A stretch of 64,000 nt of DNA, from contig BEXV01000308.1 of the NCBI GenBank assembly GCA_003118195.1, positions 16,240 to 80,239 on the forward strand, in the 5' to 3' direction. Shown here one piece after another: positions 31,701 to 45,756 of this stretch (positions within the stretch are counted from its first letter, which is position 1; each line of letters starts with the position of its first letter). A program made the position numbers and the translations under genes. The notes under the pieces are model-generated. The model worked only from the letters and a program-made list of their open reading frames with translations, had not been told where the DNA came from and ran no database searches. Origin of the DNA: Hemicentrotus pulcherrimus. Taxonomy: Eukaryota > Echinodermata > Echinoidea > Camarodonta > Strongylocentrotidae.

Positions 31701-34700
31701 GCATACATTATATTTTTCAGATCTTTCGAGGTTGTTCTTTTTTTTAACGAGATATGTGTGAAGAAGGCAGTCAATCCATCATACAAATGTTTACAATTTG
31801 CTTCAATCTTTAAATGTAACACAGGTGATTGAGATCGTTTAGGAATGAGTGATAGTTTAGTGCGTTACAGAAATGATAGATTGTGTATTTTAGTCACAAT
31901 CATTAATTCCTTTCAATAAACAAATAAAACATCGATAAAGTTGATGAGCTTAAATTGCCAACTAAAATTAGAGCAGCAAACTGAATTTGTAACAAACTAA
32001 TTTCCGAGATTTGAGCTTTTGGTATAAATCTCCTACTTGCTGATCTTTTGTTGTTTTCGTCAAAAATATGAGGAACTAAACAGTTGTCAATACAGATTTT
32101 ATCAATGGGAGTGGTTGCAAAATGTCGGGCAATCGGGGAAGGAGCGTCCTCCAAGGAGAAAAGATTGGACATGTCATGGTAGCCTTGTACACCTTTCATG
32201 ATTCACGATGGATAAGACTAATGTCTAATGTCCGTCATGTAGATTTGAAATTATGTCCATTCTTGACCGAATCGAATCATACCCGGTCAAGATCAACGCT
32301 GTGTCATCAAGTTGTCCACTTTCTCAGGTAAACTGTTCTAACTGACCACAGCCTATACTCATGAGTTTTGCGACCACTAGTAGCACCATGGAGAAGAAGA
32401 AGAAAGGAAAAGATGTTCCTTAAAAATAGGCATAAAAAGCCCTGGAAAAAAAAACCTGCTAAAAGGAAACAAAATCTTGTTAAAGTAACAAGTATCAGAG
32501 TGTATTTTCAAGGTAGGAGCGCGATAGTGCATGCAGTGCATGCATGCAGAAAATAAAACAATATTTGACCTGGGGAACGCCCCCCCCCCAACTTTGAATT
32601 GACCACTGCGATTGATATATTTGCAAACATTTTCAAATGCATAAATACTTTCCATTATCACAACAGTTGATACTGTTCATTCAAATCCAAGTCATGTTCG
32701 TAAATAAAGACCCAGGGACAAAAGGAGTTCATTTACATTTCGACTCGAGGATTAAAAAAGGCAAAAAACACATATTGATTATCGTCGGTGGTCGGCGAAT
32801 CTTACATTGGTCCCACACACTCATCCTGTTGTTCTTTGTCATGTCACGCAACCACAAAGACCTTAATCACATAACCTACTACAATGGATGCAAACTGGTA
32901 TATAAGGATGTCATTCGATTCGGTCTGTTAATTGGCTGGCTTGTTCCAAACACTTTAAAGAATAAATAATCGTTAGTCCATTCGTTACGTTCTTCAAGAT
33001 GGAAGACGACTTAAGCCTGCCAAGCAGAAAGGTTATGATTTATATCTGCTTGTTTGGTGAGATAAAGCCGACTACTTTCATAGTCAAACTCTCGGGACAG
33101 AAAGAAAAGTTACAAATGAAGTCTAATAATCCTGACTGACAAATCAAACATATTATTCTCGTTGTCACACTCTTATGACACGTGTTCACACAAGTTATGG
33201 GCCTTTTGCCTTTTCATTGATTCACCACACGTTCGAATGGGTTCAGTCCATTACCGGGAAAAACACGAATTATGTTTGCACCAAGTGGAATATTTGGGGG
33301 AGAGCAGGGAGGGGGGGGGGGCTAAATGAAGGAAGAGATGCCCTCAAACGGAGCGTGTATCTTTCAAGAAAGTCTTCTCCATCATGTATTTGTGCCCTTT
33401 TTTATGTCTGTTAATCCAGCCTCACACATGATTCGTATATAGTCCAAATATGAAGTCCAATTCACTACCACCAAAAACAGTCGAGATGCCCGTTTATACA
33501 GGAAATAGTCTCAAATCCGAATCAATGCAGAGCAAATGCGTGATATTACGGAATCTTATACAAATCGGATTTTTTTGATGGGGGCGGCCGCTAAATTGGA
33601 ATTGATGTAATCATGATCATGGTCTTTCGCAGTATATAAGCTCCCGTTTGCAAAACCTGTGAAATGATATGTGTAAAGCAATCGAGACTATATGAATCTA
33701 TACATCTCATATTTAGACATCTCCATCAAGGTCTACCCTCCCTATAACCTTCTGAGTATCCTGCGCGAAATCTGAACTTCATCCACGCAATCTACTGCAC
33801 TTGATAGGTATCTCTGCTTCATCATCCAGGAAAAAGACAAGAGACGTGAAAGAATTAAAAGTTGTTAAAGCTATAGCCGGAATCAAGCTTTACTTAGCTA
33901 CTTACAAACCATGACGTCTTTAAAGTCACACTCCGGTGAAAGAAATAAGCAACTACGAATTTTATGATTTTGATTTGTTTGCCTTAATTCCTCCAGAGAA
34001 TAGGGCACATGCCTTCCTTACTTATTTTAACCAAAATAAAATCTCTAGATGACCTTTTCGTAAAGAGATAGTATTGGACCACCGGGTTCACTAGAGTGTG
34101 ATGTACATAGAAAAAAATAACACTGTGTTTAATATGATAGTCTTTGGGTTTCAATTTGTTGGATCTTTTATTTCAGAAATGCAAACTTTATCGTAGCAGT
34201 GATCAACTGATTTGTATCACAGAGTTGACAATATTCAAACCATCAGAGAGACATTATTAGTAAGATTATTCTATAAACGCACTAATTAGGATATACAATT
34301 TAGCCTTACTTTCACAGGCTTAATTTGCGATAGCTATAGTTAACACATTTGAATTCAGCTTTTAACATTTGTCAAATTAAACAAAAATCAATTTCATTTT
34401 GTGAAGAAGATGTATTTCATTATCTCTTATTTAATTCCAGATAGAACAGTAGATATACGGTTCTTTAAAGGAGATAACACAATGTAGTTGTGAACCCGTA
34501 CGCTATGTTCATTTTAACCCCATTTTCCAAGATCAACAAAATGACTCGTCCCTGGATTATGACATATAAAAGCACCATCATGAACTCCCTTTGCGCCACA
34601 TCTAAAAATTGTTTTTGATGTGCTTATGACGTAAACGAATTATTCCGGAAGTTGAAGAGCGCATTTCCTTTGAGCGATTTGGTCAAGGGTTATTTACAGT

Positions 34701-36067
34701 CGGAATTTGAAGAGGACGTTCCCCAACCTTCAATAACCTCCCCCTGAAGGTGGCTCCTAAAGATCAGAGGTAGATGCCTCGAAATATTGAATAAAAATGA
34801 TGAACCGAAATCACGTCATGAAAAGCTGTCGTTAATACATACGCTACCAAAAGCAGGAAATTATGATTTTATTGTATTCGGAAAATGTCCAACCCCTTTT
34901 CGGTGGAGGGATGCAAGTTGGCATCTATTATATCGATCATAATTCAAGAATGTGATAACTGAAGGAAAAAACACGATTATTACAGCACTCAATTTACAGT
35001 CTAAAACTTTTGACGATTTCATGTATGACATTTGATATGGAGCACAAATGTTGTGCATTGACTTTATATATTTATAAAAAGGCAACAGATATTTCTTTAA
35101 CGAAAGCTCCAAATACAGGGAAAATTATGGTTCGTTTACATTATACGCTGCATATTGAAGATTTTGTTTTAGACATGGATAAGGTCATTTCGCTTATATT
35201 TAGTTAAAGCATACCCAAGACGAACATGAATCGGAAATTGATTTCAGCTCATCGATCATGAATGATAGCTCCATATCATTTGACCAGCATTCATGCATTT
35301 ATGCATTACACAGATACTTCAACATTTATCAAATGCAGTGTCGAATGTTTCTAAAAGATATACTTTGACATACATTTTCATCTTGATTTATTTCGATTTG
35401 GATCGAAGGACATCAAAATTTAAATGTAAATTGAGAGGGGTTGCTCTTGAAATATTAACCTAAACTTTAATAGAATTGTTCTTTCACTTCCTTGTGAAAA
35501 CAAAAATGTTGCAAGACAATAAAAACACAATGGAAGACTCATTTTTAAGGAGGGACGGATCGGTTGTGCCCCCCCCCCTCCAACAAAATCAACCGGTGCC
35601 ACACGTATGAATCTCTTTTATGGTATCACGGAAATTGATAACCGGCTCTTCGTTAGCACCAACCAGATAAATAACCCTCACCCTTCCCGCACCTCAACCG
35701 TTCCCTCATGACTTGACATGGACGATTTCGTCTCTCATCACACGAAGCAGATCACAAAAAATGATTATCATTCTCCAGGAGAGAGTGACGTTTCATAGTA
35801 TAAAGGTCGCCCCCCACGCTGCATCATCGAACAGTTCGTGTTACACCACTTAAAATGTTATTATATTTCGGACATGGGATGAATCACGTTAAGGGGAAAT
35901 GTTCTTCACGGATAACTGTCACTTCCAAGAGCGTCGCTGAGGGATGGGGATGGGGGACTATGACCCCCCTTCAAATCTGTGTTGGGTGATCCGCAATTTT
36001 ATCGGCAAATTTGGTACTTTTTACATGGGCTTGCAAATGAAAATCAAATGACTCGATAAATAACTAA
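28724..36067. other. Upstream flank or 5' intron of the EGF gene, no supported exon
   Basis: I found no coding exon with good splice sites. Because exon 1 has an acceptor at 28723, some of this is probably a 5' intron of the EGF gene. TATA-like strings occur (for example TATATAAG near 33634 and TATAAAG near 35800, both on the plus strand), but nothing ties them to a transcript. Poly-C/G runs occur at 32580 and 33308. Open frames here are short and lack homology I can recognise. Confidence 0.45.
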
Positions 36068-36290
36068 ATATATATATATATATATATATANNNNNNNNNN
36101 NNNNNNNNNNNNNNNNNNNNNNNNNNNNNNNNNNNNNNNNNNNNNNNNNNNNNNNNNNNNNNNNNNNNNNNNNNNNNNNNNNNNNNNNNNNNNNNNNNNN
36201 NNNNNNNNNNNNNNNNNNNNNNNNNNNNNNNNNNNNNNNNNNNNNNNNNNNNNNNNNNNNNNNNNNNNNNNNCCCCCCCCCCCACCCCCT
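36068..36290. other. (AT)n, assembly gap of Ns (36091-36272), then poly-C
   Basis: An (AT)n run leads into 182 Ns and the sequence resumes in a C run. The unresolved part is bounded by low-complexity DNA on both sides; its true length is unknown. Confidence 0.95.
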
Positions 36291-38280
36291 CTCCCCAAAG
36301 TCCCCAATACGCCCCTGGTCATTACATGTGCTTTCTGCTCTTCAAACACCTTGTTATCTGCGTAAGGTGTCGCGACTACGTTCATTAAAGGCCATGATGT
36401 TATCGTCAGGTGGCAAACTCGATAAAGTTTATAAGAGGGCTTGTATCGGAAGGGCATGATAGGGGCTGGAGAGGGGCAGTTTCAAATCAAATCATAATGA
36501 GGGGTCGTTTATTAGAGAAAAGGTATAAAGGACCGGGATTAGGGTGCTAATTGTCGTCTTCAGTTAATATGAGATAAAATACATATTTGGGCAATGATTC
36601 GACAAGCATGCAGCGACAATGTCTTGTAGAAACACGGAATTCTCCATAATGACGACATACATGCAGATCATCTCTAGGACAACAAAGTCATGTAAAATTT
36701 TCGAAAGTTTATTGAAGATCCCATTATTTTATAAGGACTATAATTATGGTGTACATTAATTTTTAATGGTCAACAATCATCGACAACGTCAATTTATAAA
36801 TCAGATTCCCAGCTCAATCAAACAAGCTTCCTGTTATTGGAATATAGCAGCTGATACAATTTGCAAAACTCTGATTAGTATTTTGCATCTTTGTGATTAG
36901 TGCAATAAATGAGGTTTATTCCTTTCATGTAATACATCACAATGTACAAAATGGCGGAGGTGACGGTGAGGTGATATTTCAATATTTCGTTGTCATGCAG
37001 TCCGATATAGTCATTATACTGAATAATGAATTAACAAATTGCATTGGTAGTTACTGAGCGTTAATAAAGTGATGATTAATCTCATTCATTGCTTTCTATT
37101 TTACCTCAAGAATGAATCATAATGATCTGCGATGTCAGCAGAATATTCCATCGTGGACTGCACAATGAAAATAGCTTTTATTCTCATACATCTGTGTCTA
37201 GCTCATGACCGGAAAATTGGGTTACAAAAAAACTCAAGTCAGTTTATATTACGTGAGATTTGAACATAACCTTCAATGTCAATTACTTCGTCAAAATTTG
37301 ATATCCATAATGAAAATGGCAAGTAGAGTAATTTCATTTGAGATCCGATCATTATGCTTAATTGATATGGAGAAATGCCAACTTAATTTCTTCCCCTAAC
37401 TGTAATGTTTGTTCAAGTGATATATGTTAAATGAAAGCGGTCTATATTTAGGTTACATAATTATATACTTGAAGGAATCACACTGCATTCAACGTACTAT
37501 TAGAGGAGGGCAATTCAATTATGCGTAAATGATTGAAAGCGTCAAAGTATCTGCCCACCGTTCTGCAGCGAGGAAAACAACACCAAAAACGGTGTCGCCT
37601 TACTCCAAAATATCGATTCGGCACAGGTAAACGACTGAAGATGACACTAGAAGTAATGGTGGTACGACCACTGGGTCCGGATGTTAAGTGCTTGCCACCC
37701 CGCTGGGCTCGGGGGACCCACATCCCAAGTTGCCGCAGATATTGTTGCCATGTTCCGAGGACAAATTACAAAATTAACTGCACTTGGTCACAGTAAAAAA
37801 TATAGGTTACAAATACAAGGTTCGATTGCCCCTGTGCAAATTGGAAGCGCAGTAAATCAAACGTTATATAGCTGGTTCGAAAACTCGAGGGGGCTTTTAG
37901 GCAAGTGAAGGTATATGAAATACCGAGTCGATATTAAAATATGATATGTGTATTTGCGTCTTGGCGTGGGCATGACAAATTATGTGCAATTATGTGGTGG
38001 AGACATAAAAAGTTAGCTATGAGTCACCGTGTATCCAGGGGGATTCTATATAATTATATTGGGAAGAAGTCTGGTCAGAGGGGAGGCGATGCACGGTGAG
38101 CAATTATTGTTTGTTGTTCGAGAATCTGGAAGTAAATCAACGGAAATCATTTTGTAGTAGTGACATCACTAAATTACAATACTATTCAGGACTTACAATA
38201 CATAGAGATATTAAGAGAAAGAGAAACATAGAAGGAAAGAGCGTCAAATTGCCATGAATTAATCTCCTATGTGTACATTA
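36291..38280. other. Gene-free stretch
   Basis: No feature I can support. The GC-richer segment at 37540-37760 has open frames on both strands but no recognisable domain or convincing splice sites. Confidence 0.45.
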
Positions 38281-38490
38281 TTAGGAGGCTCAGTGGTAGA
38301 TAAGTGGTCTCGTAAACGGAAGATCCCGGGTTCGAAACCATTCGATGCGCAATAGTGTACTTTGATAAGGCATACATCCTCATTACCCAGTCCCTGGGAG
38401 AGGACTTAAAGCCGTCGGTCCTCTGGTTGCCTTTATTACATGCATGCTTTCTTATCAGTCAGGTTAAACCAACCCCATCACAATCACAAT
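38281..38490 (+). mobile_element. tRNA-derived SINE, second subfamily
   Basis: The tRNA-like head has GGCTCAGTGGTAG (A box) and CCCGGGTTCGAAACC (B box). The body ends with GGGAGAGGACTTAAAGCCG and TCGGTCCTCTGGTTGCC. It shares the 'aaggcat..atcc' body motif with the SINE2-like copies but has a different 3' module. It is not a tRNA gene: no closed acceptor stem or usable anticodon arm is visible. Confidence 0.8.
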
Positions 38491-38599
38491 AATTTATAGA
38501 CAGAACTTAAAAGTACAGAGACATAGAAAGAGAAGGAGAAACACGAAAGTTAATAGAGTCAGAAAGAAAGAGAAAGAGAGTCACCAGAAGGAGGGGAGG

Positions 38600-38624
38600 G
38601 AGAGAGAGAGAGAGAGAGAGAGAG
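38600..38624 (+). repeat. (GA)n microsatellite
   Basis: About twelve GA units inside a longer purine-rich patch (38520-38640). Confidence 0.9.
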
Positions 38625-39650
38625 TCGAAAAGGAATGGGTACTTGGTTAACATCTTCATAAGATGAAACCGCTCATGATGATCGAACCTAGGACCTTTTG
38701 TTTACGTGTTCATGGCAGTGGATGGTGCCATATCAAAGCAGCCACACTATAACCTGCGACCTTAAAAGTTACACACTCATCTAATCAAATGTGTTAAGAA
38801 TGAATGACCAAAAATGTTTTTCTCAACTGTCAAATTACAATGCATTGATGAAAACAGGCAATAGTGTAACGCACGATTCTGCTAGAACAAGGATAATAAA
38901 GCAAACCTTATTTCCACTTAGCTTTGTCCATAATACACAAAGTCTTCTCTGGCGTTCGGTACAGTTTTATTCTAAGAAAGGATCTTTGTTGTTTGTATAC
39001 GTCCAGACATACAATGACATTCGCATTTTTTGTTTCAAACACGCTAGACATGGACAATAAGAGTAAGGGATGAAATAAAAATGAGTCATCGAAAAAACAT
39101 CTCTAGATCTTTATCAAAATCCAAGAAATGCTTTCTTTGGAGGAAAGAAGAAAAAAAAGGCTCGCTATATATATGCTCCTCGCATGCAGGAAGGGGCACT
39201 CTCTCGCTTGCTTCATTTTTAGAACGTCTGCATCCATTATATTCCGGGGAAGATGTACCGCTATTGTAGCATTCATCTGATTTCCCCTACTTCTGTCAAT
39301 TCACATTTCTCCTTGTCTTCGCTTCGTTTTGCCTTGCTTTATTGAAACCCTTTTCAACTTGATCGCGTCAACCTTGAAGTTGGAGGCGCGCAGAACTGGA
39401 CGAAAGTGTGGCGGTGCTTGGGGTGGTAAGGGGTATTTAACCCTTTCGTTGCACTGCAATTCAAATACGATATAAATAAGCCTGACTGGATGAATAATAT
39501 TAACATAATGATGATGTAAATAATGATAATAAAAATTACAATAATAGTTATAGTAACAACAAAAATCATATGGCAATAGTTATGATGACAGCATGAATTA
39601 GTAAAATTCACTCAAGTTCAAGACACAGGTATAGCTTACAATGGTGTGAT

Positions 39651-39797
39651 ATTAGGGACTTTTTAGATTTGCACGTCGACGTATGTGACTGCTACGTGTG
39701 ACGTTCTTTTAAGGCAATGTGACGTCCTTTTAAGGCACTGTCAGTGCCTTAAGAGGATGTCACACGTAGCAGTCCACTAAATCTCAAAGTCCCTAAT
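39651..39797. mobile_element. Fold-back MITE, 147 bp
   Basis: The termini ATTAGGGACTTT and AAAGTCCCTAAT are exact inverses. Further in, AGATTT/AAATCT, GACTGCTACGTGTGAC/GTCACACGTAGCAGTC and TTAAGGCA/TGCCTTAA also pair, so nearly the whole element folds on itself around CACTGTCAGTG. The left arm carries a short internal duplication (GTGACGT.CTTTTAAGGCA twice). It has no coding capacity. Confidence 0.85.
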
Positions 39798-41230
39798 GTT
39801 TTCTAAGTGCTACGTTACATGAGGCGAAATTATCGTGAAACAGCAAGGTCACAATATTACAGATGTGAGACCCAAAGTTCATGAGATAAGAGCAAGACAG
39901 GTGAAAGAATGTCTACATAGGTTTCTTCTTTGTGCTGTTGAACTGCAACTTGAACTTTGGAACAGTATAAGTAATCAACACCTGAAATATTGCAAGAGCA
40001 TAGACTTTGATATCACATACCTCCAATGTAGAATGTAATCATAACTAACTCGTTGTTAACATCCAAGAGAGGAAAGTGAAAAAAATGATATTAAAACAAG
40101 ATAACATTAGAAATGGAAGAATAAAGTTATGAAGAGTTGAACATCTTCGCAGAATTCCCTTCAAGAAAGCTGGCAAAATTAGCCAGTTATTCTGTATCAT
40201 AAAAAACAAACACTGAAGGCGAAAAGAATTGACGTTTTAATTTTCTCTACATAAAGATCATATAATGGGTTTTTTAAAGAAAATTATGACTTTTGATGGA
40301 AAAGTAATATTCCGATAAAGTTGCTGAGCAAGAAACTGAATATCAGATCTCGACAATCCAATATAAATCAAGTGCATAAGATGAGACGTCGCCTATATCC
40401 AAATCAAACATTAGCGAAGACATGCGGCTATATTACGGCAAACATTTCTACTCGCTTGGGAAATTTGGAATTTGATTTCGCTGGCATATCTTGGCAAGGC
40501 GTCTCCACTCATTATGCTTATGTGTATACGAATGAATGAGTACATTGAGATCGCCTCGACATGAAGCGACTAAAAATGACTAAATCATTTGTTGATAATT
40601 CAACAACGGCGTCTCAGATAGGGAGCAATGATTTACGCTTGTCAAGAATGTGTCGCTTTCTTTCTTGACTAAAGATAAGAAGATGAATGCAATCAACCGT
40701 GTGAATTATGACAATTCATTTTTTGTATGTGTCATAGTGTGAATAAAGAAAGCGAGACTGTGATATCGATACAGGAGGCAAAACAATTTTTGCGCATTAA
40801 AGGATCACATTTTCCCGCGAAGTTGTAAGTTCTGTCACGTCTCAAAACCGTTTAGTGGCCGGCAATCTCAACGGTGCTTTCCATAATCACCGTATATGGG
40901 TCAAAATCATCAAATCAGATTGCGGTTTCTGTCCTCAAATATTCTTCAAATATCATATACTTATTCTTTCCGAATCTCTTTTTCAGAATTGCTCCTAACC
41001 GATTAATATCTTGATTCTTTGAATTATAGAACATCCTGTATGTATATCTATATTTTTTTAGATAGTTATTTGAACGTTGAAATCCTAAAATAAACAAAAC
41101 AACGCTAGGTCTATATGAATTCTTATTTGAAGAGTTTCAAGTGAACAAATTTCTCCATATTGTGAGGTTTCATTAGACTAATGATTGACATCAATTTGAT
41201 AACACCATGCAGAAAATGTCAATATGTGCA
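39798..41230. other. Gene-free stretch
   Basis: AT-rich sequence with no supported exon or repeat. Confidence 0.45.
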
Positions 41231-41510
41231 GTCTTAACACTTTTAAACACCTTAGTCGTCAATGCCTTAGTCCGAAACACATTAGTCTTCAATAAAGTCG
41301 TAAACACTTTAGCATTCGACACTCTTTAAACACCATCGTCTTCAACACCCTAGCCTTCACAACCTTAATCTTAAACACCTTAATCTTCAATTTATTTTGG
41401 TCTTCAACACCTGAGCATTTAACTCTTTTGGTCGGCAACACCTTTGTCTTCTAAACACCTTAACCTTCATCAATTAACCGTTAACACCTCAGTCTTCACC
41501 CTCAAGCGTT
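41231..41510 (+). repeat. Degenerate minisatellite, unit about 14-15 bp (AACACCTTAGTCTTC-like)
   Basis: Imperfect repeats of AACACCTTAGTCTTCA with many variants (CTTAGTCGTCAA, ATTAGTCTTCAA, CCTTAATCTTCAA, CCTTTGTCTTC, CCTCAGTCTTC) over about 280 bp. Both the phase and the unit length drift. Confidence 0.85.
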
Positions 41511-44500
41511 CTAGACTTGTGAATATACTCTGAGGGATAAAAATTGTATTTTGCCCGAGCTCTTGACAAAGTTTCAAACTCAAAGAATCGTTCGGTTGAA
41601 TTACAATACATAATTATAATTGAATTGAATAGAATTGGTTTGGTTGATTGCAAAAATAAAAAGCAGCTCGCAGACTGAAAATGTTGAATTTACCACAAAA
41701 AAAAATAGAGAAAGAGAGATATAAACATATAAAAAACTAAAATACATATTGTAAGTAAACTTTTGCAGAAATTATTTAGCATTGGTAAGATGAAATCGAA
41801 ATTGCAAAACAAAGTTATTGGTTTAATGTAGTAATACACAAAAGGAGAGAATGGAGAAGAATAATAATTTAATCATAGTTAACTTATACGTCATACCGCG
41901 AAGTCAGTCTCTCCCTCTTATTTACATTAATAACGTGTCCGAACCTTACTTTATATACAATGCGATTATAATCCTACCGAGACCGTATCGAGCCTTGCAC
42001 TAATCCCATTTAGGGTACGGGCTGACAAAGAATTGATGTAATTACAGGTACATTTTCTCCACTTTTCCTATTTATTCTCAGCTCGGTAAGGGTAATAATG
42101 ATAATAATGTTATGCGTAATGTGGAATGTAAAGCGCACTCGGGTGAAGATATATCGTTATGTAATGGAACAAAACGGCATGAGGAACTTAGTGTATTTGG
42201 TGCTTTTTGTAAGAACATCATAAAACGACTTTATCCAACATTATCTCGACGACGATTGTGAGATAACATCACCAACATATGTATTAAAGCGAGGTTATTG
42301 ACTTGTTAATGCCGCCCACCTAAATCAAAAAGGATAGAAAGAAGATTAGGAAAGAGATACAGTAATTCAAAAAGGATGAATGCAATGCGTTATCATAACT
42401 TGTGTTATCCAAGTTTATGGTAAATGAATCAATTTGAAGGAAATTGCAACCAATTGTAAAGATTGCCTATAATAAGAACTATTTTACATAAATTTAGCGT
42501 AATATCTAGTCTTAGATCTAATAACTCATAAGATAAAGGAAAGCATTACAGACAATAAAAACTCTTCGACTCTCCCTCTCTATCTCTCTCTCTCTCTCTT
42601 TCTCTCCCTCCCTCTCTTCTTGAGCAGAGCCCTGAGAAGTACGGGACACCGGCTGACGACCGTGGAGGCGTATAATCCGAATGTATAATTCGTACGTCTA
42701 CGAAATCAGATGGTTGTCAATTGGCCTTTTTGTATTATAGATGAGGATACAAATGCGAAGGATGCGACATGCACTTTTAGAGGAAAAGATGTCCNGTTAA
42801 ACGAAAGTGAAATATATCTGCATGGGTAGTCTGAAATATGGCGCCTTTGGTTGATGTGAACCCGCCTCTGCAAATATTGACAGCAATGCTAATACCCATG
42901 CATATCTTTAAAGTAATCACCTTCTTTTTCTAGTACTGAAGGAAAATAGATTCTCACAAAATCATAAAACTTAAACTAAACCAAATGTTATTACGCCATA
43001 ATATGTAAAATAAGAAATGACGTCGTTTAATTTCCATTTTGCCAAATGAAAATTTCATCAGAAATCGTGTATAATCATGTGTACTTCACATAAACAGATT
43101 ACATCATTGCCGCTTGAAAAAGCTCATCTTAGTTTCTTGAATTGTATAAGGTCAAGAAACAATGACTTTCTTTTCTGTCGGACGAACGAAAAATCATCCT
43201 CTAACCTTTCAAATAGACGTACCCCCAAAGCACAGGTTGAGGATAAAAGCACAGATTTAGACTACGATAAGAAGATGTGCCGCCTATTTTATCGGGTCAA
43301 TTGTCTAGATTTGACGTTTAAGTGAAAGGAGCAACGATTCGCCCCCTTGCGAGTGGGAGCGCTCCCCATTATACCCCCATACAGCTGTAACCTTTCTGGC
43401 ACGTGAAGCAGAGAACATGGCGGATAGCAACAGTTTTATATCTAACCTAGATTTACTAAGTGCATGCTGGATATGACATTTCGAGGGAGAGTCGCACTCC
43501 GTCTAGGGGAAGAAAAAAATGTGATAAGATAGATTTCAGTCGACATTACTTCTCTGCTAAATCTTCTTCCCTTTTTATTCTTGAGTTTAAAGTGTGATAT
43601 CATTTTGCATCACTATTTTTTTCTTCTCCATATTTTGAAACCATTGTTTATTTTACCCTGCGCTAAAATGTATGAGTTCTCTTTTAATTGATTGTATATA
43701 AGGATATTGATTCCCAAAAAGTTAGTCTTTGTTGCAAAGGCATAAACCTTGTCTATTAGTTTCATTTAAATCCATCTGATGGTTTTCTTCAATTTCTAGG
43801 ATTTCCACACTCTTCTAAAATAACCCTATACCTAAGAGCATTGTAGATGTACTAGGCCCTATAATACCAGAATGTATTATAATATACCCTATTTAATTCG
43901 ACAGAAATTCTCTCTCCATTTCTACACTTCCTCTTTTTCATCTGAAGTGATCCATCCTTTTTCATTATTATACTGAGTCCATAGTTATTAGTAGCATACC
44001 AGCGTAACAGCAGTCGCCGTGAACGGACACCATCTATTGACTTTCTGGTCTGTTGGTAATGGAGAACACCAGTAACTGTATAGTGGCGGGATCATACTTT
44101 TCCTCTTTCTTTCCTTCCCGCCAACATGTTTGATTTGTAGTCATGTACAATTTCACCGTCTATCTCCACTGCGAATGTACATTGCAAATTGAAAGAAACG
44201 TAACGCGATAAGTCATCATGACGCCAGCTCCGTGATAATGACTTTGTTTTCTATCTTACAAATCTAAAATCAATGTGAGCATGAAATATTGCCTGCCTAT
44301 TAGATATTTGATCAAGAACCATTCAATTTCAGCTATTCATGCATGCTTTTGTAGACCTGTCAAAAAATGTAATTCCGCCCGAGTCAATAACGCAACAGAG
44401 CATGCCTTCACAGATTTGTAGCTACAAGCCCTTACTCAGCCCCCAACTACCCCTCCTCAGTCTCTCTCCTGTATACTTAGTTCCTAGGACAATGCCAACC

Positions 44501-45756
44501 AATTTGTATACGTTTAAATTAATTGCAACTTATACATTTAACAATAAAAATGTGAGGGAGCGGAATCGTAAATGATTCCTAATATGAATGGAAGATCGAA
44601 TAGAAATCATTAAATTAATTTGTTGATTTCATAGAAAGGGCATCCTTTTCAGTTATCGATTGGAAGGGCATTACTGTACGAATAACCACACCAAACATTC
44701 ATATTACATTATCTAGACATTGTAAAAATATACACCTACCACCATCTCTATAACAGAATGGTTTCATATAACTGGTGGAGGGTTATTAACCTGTAAGGAA
44801 TATCATATTTTGTTTATCAAGTTGTACAAGAGTACTCTTATCTGTCACTTGAGTCGCTCTAGAAGCCTTGAAATATTTCAGTGCATTTCTTGCCTACAAC
44901 CAGGGTATGTGAGTCCCTGCTACAACTGTTCTGCTTTATCCGTACATGAAGGGAAATATCTAATTACTGTTTAATATAAAAGAAATGTAAGTTTACGTAC
45001 TTTCTTTATCAAACGGTGAAAACAGAATTCTTGGCATAGAATCAACAGTGTACATGTATATTACACATTGTAAAAAAGATATTTAATTCAATTCATTTAG
45101 TATGAAAACATATCCCTTTCGTATTCAAAGTCTGGTTGCAAAATGTTGAATATATTTTGAGTGAAATAAGTTTCACGCCAAATTCATCAATTTTTTGAAT
45201 AAATAATATAACTATTTTTGGGTGGTTTTATCTTTGCCATCTCTATACCTGTCCATCCAAAATCTTTTGTTCTATTAACCTAGAATTTGGTGACGTTATT
45301 ACAAATAACGATTACAATCTACATTCAATAGTCGTCAATTTAAAGTAAATATGAACAGATTTTAATCTTTATGCTCCATCAATGACATATAGAGGCCAGT
45401 GACATTAAACATGCACAGTACCCATTCCTGTTTCCCGAAGACTGTTGATAAGAGCATCAGCTGTTGCGTTCATCTGGTGTCTCGGTGTGTTTCCAATGGG
45501 TCACAAAACAGACTCAATATACCATCAAAGTCATTACCAATCAACGGGCGTCGTCAGGGGGTTGTGGGAGACAACCCCAACTCGAAATCTTAGACTGTCG
45601 GCAAATGCCCTATATGGTCGATGTTTTTTTTTAATTTTTTTAATGAGGATCCTTTTTCTTTCCCATGTGGGCAAAAGTTAGAATATAGTGCAAATAATTC
45701 CTCACTTTTTGTAGATTTCAACACTAATTATCTGAAAATGTGGAGGTGTTTAATGG
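41511..45756. other. Gene-free stretch with CT-rich tract (42570-42620)
   Basis: No supported exon. A CT-rich simple repeat sits at 42570-42620 and a single N at 42795. An ATGGCGGA with good start context at 43418 leads only to a 19-residue frame. Confidence 0.45.

Noticed and set aside
36044..36457. Open frame crossing the N gap
   Set aside because: Most of it is Ns; it is an artefact of reading through the gap.
38281..38360. Possible tRNA gene (B box GGTTCGAAACC)
   Set aside because: No complete cloverleaf or acceptor stem; the sequence continues into a SINE body.
43418..43480. ATGGCGGA start context
   Set aside because: It opens only a 19-codon frame with no convincing donor.
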